Source: Planctomycetota bacterium (lineage in GTDB: Bacteria; Planctomycetota; Planctomycetia; Gemmatales; Gemmataceae). From it: a stretch of DNA of 10,491 nucleotides. Positions within the stretch are counted from its first letter, which is position 1, and each line of letters begins with the position of its first letter. The notes beneath the pieces are model-generated. The model did no database searches and had not been told where the DNA came from. It saw only the letters and a list, made by a program, of their open reading frames with translations. This document shows, in pieces, positions 1-6,358 of the stretch. The DNA is taken from NCBI GenBank assembly GCA_016200155.1, contig JACQFG010000007.1, positions 1-10,491 of the forward strand, given 5' to 3'. The translations under genes and the position numbers were made by a program.

Positions 1-2514
1 GTCGGCAGCCAACGTCTGTTTCATTGCGATAGTTCCTACTTGCTTATCGTTCCCCCATTCGAGCGTGTCAATCGCCTCGCACAACGGCAACTCCAGCAGC
101 GTCCGCAGGTGGTACGCGTTCTTCGTCGTCGTGATGCTCTTCAAGCCGAGCAGTTTGAGCATCGCGGGTTCCGGTTCGCCGTACTGGTTCAGGTGGCCGC
201 AGCCGCCGCAGCAATAGAGGACGCCGCCGGCTTTCACCCATTCCTCCAGCTTCGGGATGATGCGGTTGTCGATCCATTCGCCGGCGAAGTAGACGACCTT
301 GAGGTTCTTCAGGTAGCCTTCGAGGATGTCCTCCTCCGTGATGCAATCGACCGCGTGCTGGGCGTGCCGCAGGGCCAGGTACAGCATCTGCTGCTCCTTG
401 CGGCACAGCGTTTGATTGACCTCCTTCGGCGCGTTCTTGCACTGGGCGGCGAACGGGTCCTTCTCCTTGGGCACCATCAGCCGGCTCTCGTTGTAATCGG
501 TCGCCTTGCTCATGACGATCGCGACCTGGGCGGGACGCACCTTCCCCTCGACCACGAACTTCTCGACCTCGGCGGAATCATAGATCGATTCGCTCAAGAC
601 GCGGAACGTGTCCTTGTACTTCCAGGACACGTAGTTCTCGGTGTAGCGCTCGGCCGGCGCGACCCAGAAGTTGTCGATGTGCCTCGCCCCGAAGCCGACG
701 GAGAGCACCATGTTGCGCCGCAGGAAGCCCGGCTCCTGGCCCGGCGCGTGCGGCATCACGTAATAGTGGATCGGCGTGTTGTGATACTTGGCCGCACAAC
801 GCATCTGGGCGAAGCTCCACGAAATGATCTGCGGCACCTCCGGCACGCTGAAGATGTAGTCCTCCGCCCAGATCAGCGACATGCCCTTGTGCTTGAAGAT
901 ATCGACCCACTGATAGATCGGGCCGTAATAGAGACAACCATGATGCGGCGAATAGTTGGCCCCCGTGAGCACGTCGGGGCCGAAGAGTTCCTTGACGCGT
1001 GCCGTCATGGCCCGATAGGCCGCGAAGCGTTCCTCCTCGTTGAACTGCTGGCTCCACCAGGCCTGGCGAGCCGAGGGCCGTGAGGCCCCGGTTGAGTATG
1101 CGGTAAGCGCCGCCTGATCCGGCTCAACGCCGAGATCGTCTTTCGTGACCTTCTTCGCCTTGAGCCAGACGCGGAACTTGTCGTTGAGCTTCGGGTCCTT
1201 GTAGTTGATGTTGCCGAGGCTGATCTCGTCGCCGAAGCTGAGGACGCGCAGCGTATCCTTGTCGGCTTTCTTGGCGTAGGCTTCGATTTGCTGAATGTTG
1301 TGGGCATGGGCGTGCAGGCCGCCGCGTTTGACTTGCTCGTACTTGGCGGGGAGCATGGTGTTGTAGCCGAGCGTGGCTTTTAGTTCATGGACCCAGTCTT
1401 CGTTGCCGCTGAAGGCGCCGTAGTAAAGGATCTCCTTCGGCTTCTTGCCGCCGTTGGCTTTGCGCCAGGTTTTGCTGTCCTTGATGATTTCGTTGGCCCA
1501 GTCGCGGCTCAGGCGGACCTTGGCGTCCTTGTTCCAGGTGATGTCGATCGGCACGACGACCGGCTCGCCGCTGATCGCCTTCATGTCGCCGACGAGGTCC
1601 TTGCCGGCTTCATCGCGCGCGAACTGCAGGCCGAATTCCTTCGCGCCAGGGAGATTGACGGTCAGCCCCTCATCGTGGACGAGCTTGCAGAACGGGCCGA
1701 TGTTGATCCATCGGCTCCATTGGCCCGACATGACCGGCGGATTCTGCGGCGACATGGGATTGCCTGGGTCGGGAATCTTGGCGGTCGCCCCGCCGTAGTT
1801 CGGCTGATAGTGTCCCGCCCGGCTAACCGTCAGGAAGGCGGGCTTATCCGTCGTGTTCTGAAACCGCACATAGAGCTGCGTCGCCTCCAGGGCCTCGTTG
1901 GTAAACGGGCTGCCGACGGCGTACGGTTTGAAGCCCTTGTATTCGTCCTTGAGATTCGTTGTCAGGACGAGGAAGTCGACGAAGCGATCGCCCGCGGGTT
2001 TTGCGTTCGCCACGGTGATCAGGCGAATCTCGGCAGCGCCGGGCTTCAAGTCAACCGTCTGCTTCGGCGCCTCGGCCGCATCGTGATCGACGCCCCACGG
2101 CCACCAAAGCTCATCCGACACGCCGCTGAAGCTCCACAGGCGGTCGGTCCCCTTCTTGCCGTAGACGTGCGCGAAGACGACCTTGCCGGCCTGTTCGATC
2201 TCGACCTTGTGCAGGTAGTTGAAGTACGGCGGGGCCTGATACTTGCTCCAGACGCGGAACGTGCCGCCGTCCTTGACGGTGATTGTCTTCTTGGCGACCG
2301 AATCGACGCTGTCGGCCGGGGCGCCGAGGCAGCCGCCGTGCGTCATCCAGGCGCCGCCATAGGTGTGGCTGGCGTAGCTGTCCTGCTGATGCGTGACCTT
2401 CCAACCCTTCGAATCGAGCGGCGTGAACGACTCACCCTCGGCAATGATGATCTCGGCCCGCGCAAGACTGGGAACTGCGAAGACCAATACACACACGAAC
2501 AACGATCGCAACAT
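1..2514 (-). CDS. Secreted GH42-like glycoside hydrolase (3' end beyond window)
   Basis: An uninterrupted leftward reading frame of 838 codons starts at ATG 2514-2512, with AGGA about 8 nt upstream, and is still open at base 1, so the C-terminus is missing. Residues 1-20 form a Sec signal peptide (hydrophobic core FVCVLVFAV, cleavage probably after ARA). Residues about 25-330 are rich in Gly, Trp, Tyr and Thr and look like beta-sandwich. From about 355 (EILYYGAFSGNEDW) to 640 the pattern fits a TIM barrel, with E430 in SFGDEISLG and E551 in LIWAEDY as candidate catalytic carboxylates. From about 658 (VRPAQVAIVMSKATDYNES, then VVYFAGEWIDNRIIPKLEEW and GGVLYCCGG) it resembles the glutamine-amidotransferase-like trimerisation domain of GH42 beta-galactosidases. 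It probably degrades a carbohydrate outside the cytoplasm; the substrate cannot be read from the sequence. No transporter or regulator gene is adjacent. Gene reality is near certain; the family call is moderate. Confidence 0.8.
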   Translation of the reverse strand, partial: MLRSLFVCVLVFAVPSLARAEIIIAEGESFTPLDSKGWKVTHQQDSYASHTYGGAWMTHGGCLGAPADSVDSVAKKTITVKDGGTFRVWSKYQAPPYFNYLHKVEIEQAGKVVFAHVYGKKGTDRLWSFSGVSDELWWPWGVDHDAAEAPKQTVDLKPGAAEIRLITVANAKPAGDRFVDFLVLTTNLKDEYKGFKPYAVGSPFTNEALEATQLYVRFQNTTDKPAFLTVSRAGHYQPNYGGATAKIPDPGNPMSPQNPPVMSGQWSRWINIGPFCKLVHDEGLTVNLPGAKEFGLQFARDEAGKDLVGDMKAISGEPVVVPIDITWNKDAKVRLSRDWANEIIKDSKTWRKANGGKKPKEILYYGAFSGNEDWVHELKATLGYNTMLPAKYEQVKRGGLHAHAHNIQQIEAYAKKADKDTLRVLSFGDEISLGNINYKDPKLNDKFRVWLKAKKVTKDDLGVEPDQAALTAYSTGASRPSARQAWWSQQFNEEERFAAYRAMTARVKELFGPDVLTGANYSPHHGCLYYGPIYQWVDIFKHKGMSLIWAEDYIFSVPEVPQIISWSFAQMRCAAKYHNTPIHYYVMPHAPGQEPGFLRRNMVLSVGFGARHIDNFWVAPAERYTENYVSWKYKDTFRVLSESIYDSAEVEKFVVEGKVRPAQVAIVMSKATDYNESRLMVPKEKDPFAAQCKNAPKEVNQTLCRKEQQMLYLALRHAQHAVDCITEEDILEGYLKNLKVVYFAGEWIDNRIIPKLEEWVKAGGVLYCCGGCGHLNQYGEPEPAMLKLLGLKSITTTKNAYHLRTLLELPLCEAIDTLEWGNDKQVGTIAMKQTLAAD

Positions 2515-2535
2515 GGTAGTTTCCTATGGTTACCG

Positions 2536-2552
2536 ACGCTTCGAAGAAGCGT
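2536..2552. repeat. Short inverted repeat in the divergent intergenic region
   Basis: ACGCTTC and GAAGCGT form a perfect 7-bp stem around a GAA loop. It lies 22 nt upstream of the start codon of the leftward hydrolase gene, so it would fall in that gene's leader or promoter. It could be an operator or a leader hairpin, or chance. The rest of the 160-bp divergent region contains the Uma2 promoter and otherwise AT-richer unassigned sequence. Confidence 0.35.
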
Positions 2553-2616
2553 TGCAATTCGGCGCGACGAGCCAAATTTTATTCGACGCCGCAGAATCGT
2601 CGAACCGAAAATGCAA

Positions 2617-2645
2617 TTGGAACGATCGCTCCCGCCGGTTAGAAT
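2617..2645 (+). promoter_or_regulatory. Sigma70-like promoter of the Uma2 gene
   Basis: TTGGAA (-35, 4 of 6 consensus bases) and TAGAAT (-10, 5 of 6) are separated by exactly 17 bp. The predicted transcript would begin near 2652, about 23 nt before the ATG at 2675, leaving room for the GAGGG ribosome binding site at 2662-2666. This is a prediction from consensus only. Confidence 0.5.
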
Positions 2646-2674
2646 GATCGCATCAACCAACGAGGGCGCTGACC

Positions 2675-3301
2675 ATGTCCGTCGGAACCATCGACAACAT
2701 CGAGGAATTGATCGAGTACCTGGGCGTGCCCGCGCGGCGTATCCGTCTGCATCCACCGCCGGGAACGGCCACCGAGGAAGACGTCCTGCGCGTGCAACCG
2801 TGGTGTGAACTCATCGACGGTGTTCTTGTGGAGCGAGCCATGGGCTGGTATGAATCGCGAATCGCAGCGGTCCTGATCTATTTTTTCGAGGACTTCCTCC
2901 AAGTTCATGACCTCGGCATCGTCCTCGGCGCCGATGGCATGATGCGACTTCAACTCGGCCAGGTTCGCATTCCAGATGTCGCCTTTTATTCTTGGAGCTT
3001 GTTCCCGGATCGAGAACCGCCGCTGGAGAAGATACTGAGCGCGGTCCCGGATCTACCCGTCGAGGTATTGAGCGAAGGAAATACCGATAAGGAGATGGAG
3101 CGCAAGCGTCGCGAGTTTTTTGGCGGCGGCACAAAGTTGATGTGGATCGTCGATCCGGAGAAACGCACGGTTGACGTCTATACTTCCGTAGATGAATTCA
3201 CAACGTTGACGGAGAATGATACGCTCGACGGCGGCGCCGTGTTGCCGGGTTTCACGTTATCAATCAAGGCGTGGTTCGAGCAGGCGTGGAAACGCGCGTG
3301 A
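2675..3301 (+). CDS. Uma2-family (DUF820) restriction-endonuclease-like protein
   Basis: The 208-residue protein has the length and layout of the Uma2 family, a PD-(D/E)XK-fold group that is hugely expanded in cyanobacteria and planctomycetes. Visible marks are CELIDGVLVER at 44-54 (E45 position), RIPDVAFYSW at 98-107 with the family's PDV aspartate D101, LPVEVLSEGNT at 127-137 with E130, then a helix MERKRREFF and LMWIVDPEKRTVDVY at 155-169. These are the expected acidic metal-binding residues followed by the characteristic W-VDP-R-V strand. Where many members have YxxxGVxEYW, this one has FFGGGTKLMW, a modest divergence. GAGGG lies 8 nt before the ATG. The gene appears monocistronic and ends 7 nt from the convergent gene at 3309. 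The physiological role of Uma2 proteins is poorly known; the nuclease activity is inferred from the fold. Confidence 0.9.
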   Translation: MSVGTIDNIEELIEYLGVPARRIRLHPPPGTATEEDVLRVQPWCELIDGVLVERAMGWYESRIAAVLIYFFEDFLQVHDLGIVLGADGMMRLQLGQVRIPDVAFYSWSLFPDREPPLEKILSAVPDLPVEVLSEGNTDKEMERKRREFFGGGTKLMWIVDPEKRTVDVYTSVDEFTTLTENDTLDGGAVLPGFTLSIKAWFEQAWKRA

Positions 3302-3308
3302 GCGGGCA

Positions 3309-3596
3309 TCACATGATCTTTACATCATGAACCGTGTTCTTCTGTGCCTGATGCGGGCCGCTGGCGCCGTTGGCGGCATCGGCTGGAGCGGGCTCGAGGC
3401 GAGACTGAATCTCCAGCGCATGGATGACGAGTTCCGCGTCGATGCCGCGGTAACGCGTGAAGAAGCTCAGTTCGCCTTTTATGACTCCTTCCAGTTCGAC
3501 GGCGAAGTCGGTCTGGCCGTTCTTGACCGCCTTGCTGATCCGGACGCGAACGATGTGATCGAGGTTGACGTACTCGCCGGTGAGTTTCAGCCACAT
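3309..3596 (-). CDS. Small conserved-looking protein of unknown function, 95 aa
   Basis: The leftward frame begins MWLKLTGEYVNLDHIVRVRI and continues with alternating hydrophobic positions (TDFAVELEG, ELSFFTRYRG) up to about residue 65. This suggests a small beta-rich domain ending in a helix (AELVIHALEIQ). Residues 66-95 are Ala-, Pro- and Gln-rich and probably disordered. The opening pattern, a short strand followed by YVNLDHIVRV, recalls FlbD-like or SH3-sized proteins, but I do not recognise a named family. Third codon positions are GC-rich, supporting this frame over the rightward overlapping one. AAGAGG precedes the ATG by 5 nt. No signal peptide or membrane segment is seen. It is convergent with the Uma2 gene and has no same-strand partner nearby, so context gives no hint of function. 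Confidence 0.7.
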   Translation of the reverse strand: MWLKLTGEYVNLDHIVRVRISKAVKNGQTDFAVELEGVIKGELSFFTRYRGIDAELVIHALEIQSRLEPAPADAANGASGPHQAQKNTVHDVKIM

Positions 3597-3825
3597 GACA
3601 GGCCTCTTGGCACTTCAACGAGCCTCACGTCGGGAACCGAGGCTCGATCGTCCCATTCAACTCTAGCATCGATTTGGCAAAGGCAACCTTAAAAATCCGT
3701 GAGAGTCCGTCTTTCCGGGCCTGTGCGCCGTCTTTTCCTGCGCGTTCGCCTTGCGTCCTGCAAGGCGGGGCCGTACACTTGGTTCATTCTCTTTTCGGGG
3801 AAGAGAACAATCGGGAGAAATGCGT
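3597..3825 (+). promoter_or_regulatory. Leader/promoter region of the haem-protein gene
   Basis: These 229 bp separate the divergent starts at 3596 (leftward) and 3826 (rightward), and no gene is apparent in them. A weak promoter candidate for the rightward gene is TTGCGT at 3751-3756 with TACACT at 3774-3779, spaced 17 bp; it matches 3 of 6 and 4 of 6 consensus bases. A small hairpin, GCCTTGC / GCAAGGC (3748-3754 / 3760-3766), overlaps the candidate -35. GGGAG at 3813-3817 is the likely ribosome binding site. Confidence 0.3.
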
Positions 3826-4839
3826 ATGATCGCAGTCAGGAAGCTGATGCTGGCGTTGCTCGGAGTCATGGTCGTGTCGTCGCTCGCCTACGGCGGCTGG
3901 CGGCTGTGGTCGGCGCCGGAAGATGATGTTCCGGCGCCGGTGGCCGTCGATTCGCAGCCCGCGAACAAAGAACCCGTGAAGGCGCCGCCTGCCAAGGATG
4001 AAGGGGTCGTCGTGACGCCGCCGGTTGTCGAGCCGCCGGTGGTGGCGCAAGAGCCGGCCAAGAAGGAACAACCAAACCTGGACGAACCGCGCAAGAAGGA
4101 ATCCCTCAAGGGCAAGAATCACGAGCGTCCTTCCGAGATGTTGACGACCATGGCCGGGATGCTGCACCACGAAGCGTACCAGCACTTCATCAACCAGCCC
4201 GGCATGGGCGTGCGCCGCATGATGCCGCTGATTACCGTGATGCCGCGCGAGTGGAACACGGTCGAGTGGTCGTCCGAGGAGCTATCCAAGGAGCAGCCGC
4301 CCGTGTGGGGTCAAAAGGATCTCGAATCGATCCACAAGCTCAGCATCTTCAGTTTTGGCGAATCGAACACGAAGTCCCCCGAGCAACGCTGGCAGGCCCT
4401 GTACAATAAGCCGTTGCCCCGCAAGGCGCAGCTCTGGGAGATCAAGTCGCTCGACCTGGTCGGCCTGGTCGTGCACGATGAGCCGGTCGTCTATGTGTCC
4501 GAACTCGAAACAAAGAAGAACGGCCCGATGCCCAAATTCGACATGACAAACCTCAAGGAAAACAAGAAGCGCGATCTCGACCTCTTCGAAGCCGAAGGGC
4601 TGGAAGAACTCCGCAACGGCAAACCGCTCTACATTCGCAGCAAGGAAGGAATCGTGCGCGTGCTAGGCCCGATCAATGCCGGCAAGGCGTGCTTGAAATG
4701 CCATCACGAGTCGAAGGAAGGCGACATGCTCGGCGCGTTTAGCTACACGCTGCGTGTGGGCCAATACCGGATGGAGGATTTCAACCGGCAACCGATCCCG
4801 AGCGGACCCAAAGGCCCCAAGACGCCGCCATCGAAATGA
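3826..4839 (+). CDS. Membrane-anchored single-haem protein, Tll0287-like (DUF3365) domain
   Basis: The 337-residue protein has one N-terminal hydrophobic segment (about 5-23, LMLALLGVMVVSSLAYGGW) that anchors or exports it. A Pro/Lys/Glu-rich low-complexity linker follows at 31-100, then a soluble domain at 105-312. The domain ends in the hallmark block PLYIRSKEGIVRVLGPINA, CLKCH at 289-293, and GDMLGAFSYTLR. C289 and C292 would bind haem c covalently and H293 would be the axial ligand. This matches the Tll0287-like haem-binding sensor/electron-transfer fold, whose exact role is uncertain. The domain should lie outside the cytoplasmic membrane, where haem c is attached. ATGs occur at 3820 and 3826; GGGAG at 3813-3817 is 2 nt from the first and 8 nt from the second, so I prefer 3826. 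No cytochrome maturation or redox partner gene is in the window. Methyl-accepting or kinase domains are absent. Confidence 0.8.
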   Translation: MIAVRKLMLALLGVMVVSSLAYGGWRLWSAPEDDVPAPVAVDSQPANKEPVKAPPAKDEGVVVTPPVVEPPVVAQEPAKKEQPNLDEPRKKESLKGKNHERPSEMLTTMAGMLHHEAYQHFINQPGMGVRRMMPLITVMPREWNTVEWSSEELSKEQPPVWGQKDLESIHKLSIFSFGESNTKSPEQRWQALYNKPLPRKAQLWEIKSLDLVGLVVHDEPVVYVSELETKKNGPMPKFDMTNLKENKKRDLDLFEAEGLEELRNGKPLYIRSKEGIVRVLGPINAGKACLKCHHESKEGDMLGAFSYTLRVGQYRMEDFNRQPIPSGPKGPKTPPSK

Positions 4840-4857
4840 TTGACTGATCGATTGCCT

Positions 4858-4909
4858 ATGCCTTCGTTCAGCGTTCGCGCCGCCCCGCGCGAACGCTGAA
4901 CGAAGGCAT
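4858..4909. terminator. Perfect 23-bp palindrome between convergent genes
   Basis: The arms at 4858-4880 and 4887-4909 are exactly complementary over 23 bp with a 6-nt loop (CGCCCC). The arm contains CCTTCGTTCAGCGTTCGCGC. The element begins 18 nt after the haem-protein stop and reaches into the first base of the GNAT stop codon, so it can serve both transcripts. No U-tract follows on either strand, so it is not a textbook intrinsic terminator. It may act as a bidirectional terminator, an RNA stabiliser or a repeat insertion. Confidence 0.7.
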
Positions 4910-5355
4910 CACTTCAAGACTTTGCGATAAACCACCTTGTCCACGCCGTCCGCATAAAAATCTTTCAGCTCTGCATCGTGCTCAAATCCATTCTTGCTGA
5001 AAAACCGACGCATCATTTCGTCCGACGATTTCACTTCGATGAACAGCACCCGGCCATGATGTTTCGTGCGGATGTCGTCCTCGACGAAATGCAGCAGCCG
5101 GCCGCCGACGCCCTGACGCTGGCGATCTTTGCGGGCCGCGAGCCAGACGAGCAGCCACGTTCCCTCGGTCATCGGCACGTGAGTGTAACAAGCAAAACCG
5201 TGGAGTTCATGGCTTGCCTCATCGACGACCGTCCGGTGATCGGCATCGTCGAGCGCCTCGCGCAGACCGGCGACGTCGAGCGGTCCAAGAGCGCACGCCG
5301 CTTCAGCGAGGGCGACCAGGGCATGGACGTCGGCACGGGTGATGGGTCGGATCAT
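4909..5355 (-). CDS. GNAT-family N-acetyltransferase
   Basis: The protein begins MIRPITRADVHALVALAEAA, the usual first strand and helix of a GNAT fold. Motif A is LLVWLAARKDRQRQGVGGRL at about 68-87, with the acetyl-CoA pyrophosphate loop Q79-R-Q-G-V-G84. A beta5/motif B region follows (VLFIEVKSSDEMMRRFFSKNGF at 103-124, containing the common FxxKNGF element), then VVYRKVLK at the end. At 148 residues it is normal for a stand-alone GNAT. It uses acetyl-CoA to acylate an amine; the acceptor cannot be deduced. A GTG codon at 5382 would add nine residues, but it lies against the tandem palindrome at 5383-5447, so I prefer the ATG at 5355, which restores the typical GNAT start. No clear Shine-Dalgarno sequence is visible. 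It is separated from the TPR gene by that palindrome and is probably not part of the Tad machinery. Confidence 0.88.
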   Translation of the reverse strand: MIRPITRADVHALVALAEAACALGPLDVAGLREALDDADHRTVVDEASHELHGFACYTHVPMTEGTWLLVWLAARKDRQRQGVGGRLLHFVEDDIRTKHHGRVLFIEVKSSDEMMRRFFSKNGFEHDAELKDFYADGVDKVVYRKVLK

Positions 5356-5382
5356 GAAGATGTTATACGGGAAGCGTCCCAC

Positions 5383-5447
5383 CGTAGGGACAAGCGGCCT
5401 CGCTTGTCCCTGGGAACAAGGAACAAGCGGCCTCGCTTGTCCCTACG
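5383..5447. repeat. Two tandem near-palindromic repeats downstream of the TPR gene
   Basis: Two 24-bp copies of GGRACAAGCGGCCT followed by CGCTTGTCCC lie at 5387-5410 and 5420-5443. The first folds as a perfect 10-bp stem with loop GCCT; the second has one mismatch in the stem. The outer segments 5383-5396 (CGTAGGGACAAGCG) and 5434-5447 are also perfectly complementary over 14 bp, so one long alternative hairpin is possible. The 9-nt spacer (5411-5419) repeats the GGGAACAA motif. The element starts 7 nt after the TPR stop codon and probably serves as its 3' end; it also abuts the 5' region of the GNAT gene. Confidence 0.75.
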
Positions 5448-5454
5448 TCGCGCA

Positions 5455-6294
5455 TTAACGTGGCCGGGTCGCGATCGGTGAGTCGAGTCCGCGTCGGCCG
5501 GGAGTCGGCGGCGGGCCTTCGAGAGATGCCAGCAACTCGCGCGCGTCCTGCGTTTGGCCCGCGGACAGGGCGCCGTTGCGGCGATCGTTGTCGGCCAGGG
5601 CGTGGCGCAGGTGCTGGATGGCCGGGGCGCGCTGGTCCTTGTCCATGAACATGCAGCCGATCCAGTAATGTGCCGTTGCCGCGCCGGCGCCGCGGGTCAG
5701 ATACACCAGGCCTTTCTCGATCTGCCCGGTCCAGGCAAGCGAGAAGCCGAGCTTCTTGAGGTAGTCGGGATTTTCGGGATCGAGCTCGAGCGCCTTGCCG
5801 AAGCAGCGCACGCATTCGTTGAAGTCCTTGCGCGACTTGTGATACATGCCGAAGTCGTGCCACAGCCCCGCGTCCTTGGGATGCTTGGTCAGAATTTTTT
5901 TGTAGATGTCCTGAGCCCGTTCGAAATCGCCAGTCTTCACGTAGAGGCGACCCAGGCAGCGCTGGGCGTCGACATTGTTCTTGTCCAGCTCCAGAGCATG
6001 CTGATAGGCCTTGCGTGCCTCATCGCGCAGGCGGCGCTGGGCCTCCGGGTTCTGCTTGCCCGCTTCCGAGTCGGCCTCGGACTCCTTCATTTGGCCGTAG
6101 GCGATCTCCGTGCCCGGCAGCGGATTGCGCTTGGGCCCAACTTCTTTCTTGACCACGCGCGGCGTATCATCCAGGTGCGTGATCCCGGTGCTGACGCCGG
6201 GCGCCACGGTCTTCTGGGTTTGTGTGTTGACGCAGCCGGCACAGGCCAGCGCGAAGGGAAGCGTGAGAAGCCAAGCAGACGCGCGACCTTCCAT
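5455..6294 (-). CDS. TPR-repeat lipoprotein, candidate TadD-like Tad assembly factor
   Basis: The 279-residue protein starts with a hydrophobic signal sequence ending ALACAGC. C21 (or less likely C18) would be lipidated, giving an envelope lipoprotein. Residues 22-85 are polar linker. TPR units follow from about 90 to 236. The clearest are 108-141 (VDAQRCLGRLYVKTGDFERA...), 142-175 (AGLWHDFGMYHKSRKDFNEC..., ending ALELDPENP), 176-207 and 208-236. The C-terminal 40 residues are Pro/Arg-rich. GAGGTGG lies 4 nt before the ATG, a strong ribosome binding site. Tad loci classically contain TadD, a TPR lipoprotein needed for assembly of the outer-membrane channel. Position after tadB, tadC and the other accessory genes makes that role plausible here, but TPR sequences alone do not prove orthology. 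It is separated from the upstream ATPase gene by a hairpin. Confidence 0.85.
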   Translation of the reverse strand: MEGRASAWLLTLPFALACAGCVNTQTQKTVAPGVSTGITHLDDTPRVVKKEVGPKRNPLPGTEIAYGQMKESEADSEAGKQNPEAQRRLRDEARKAYQHALELDKNNVDAQRCLGRLYVKTGDFERAQDIYKKILTKHPKDAGLWHDFGMYHKSRKDFNECVRCFGKALELDPENPDYLKKLGFSLAWTGQIEKGLVYLTRGAGAATAHYWIGCMFMDKDQRAPAIQHLRHALADNDRRNGALSAGQTQDARELLASLEGPPPTPGRRGLDSPIATRPR

Positions 6295-6316
6295 GGTCCA
6301 CCTCGGTGAGTGGTGT

Positions 6317-6348
6317 CATATAGCCCGCCATTAATGCCGGGCTATGTG
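6317..6348 (-). terminator. Hairpin after the ATPase gene
   Basis: The arms 6317-6327 (CATATAGCCCG) and 6338-6348 (CGGGCTATGTG) form an 11-bp stem with one G-U pair and a 10-nt loop. It starts 10 nt after the ATPase stop codon. Transcription leftward past it meets no U-run, so termination would be weak or factor-dependent. It also lies in the leader of the TPR gene, 22 nt before that gene's ATG. Confidence 0.5.
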
Positions 6349-6358
6349 TCAGCACGAT

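Noticed and set aside
40..1083. Rightward open frame of 347 codons
   Set aside because: Antisense of the same hydrolase gene; low-complexity composition and no motifs.
1387..2808. Long rightward open frame of 473 codons
   Set aside because: It is antisense to the secreted hydrolase gene, whose leftward frame has a signal peptide and domain-like sequence over 838 codons. The rightward protein is rich in Arg, Ala, Val and Asp with no recognisable domain, typical of the antisense of a GC-rich gene, and it also runs into the Uma2 gene.
3216..3692. Rightward frame overlapping the end of the Uma2 gene and the 95-aa gene
   Set aside because: It starts inside Uma2 in another frame and has no ribosome binding site; the leftward 95-aa frame has better coding bias and a start signal.
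5356..5382. N-terminal extension of the GNAT protein from a GTG codon
   Set aside because: The added nine residues lie against the tandem palindrome and are not part of the GNAT fold; the ATG at 5355 gives the standard MIRPITRADV opening.
5387..5443. Possible CRISPR-like repeat pair
   Set aside because: Only two copies, themselves palindromic over their full length, separated by a 9-nt spacer that shares sequence with the repeat; no cas genes are nearby.
5554..6309. Rightward open frame of 251 codons opposite the TPR gene
   Set aside because: The leftward frame has a lipoprotein signal, TPR repeats and a strong ribosome binding site; the rightward one is its shadow.
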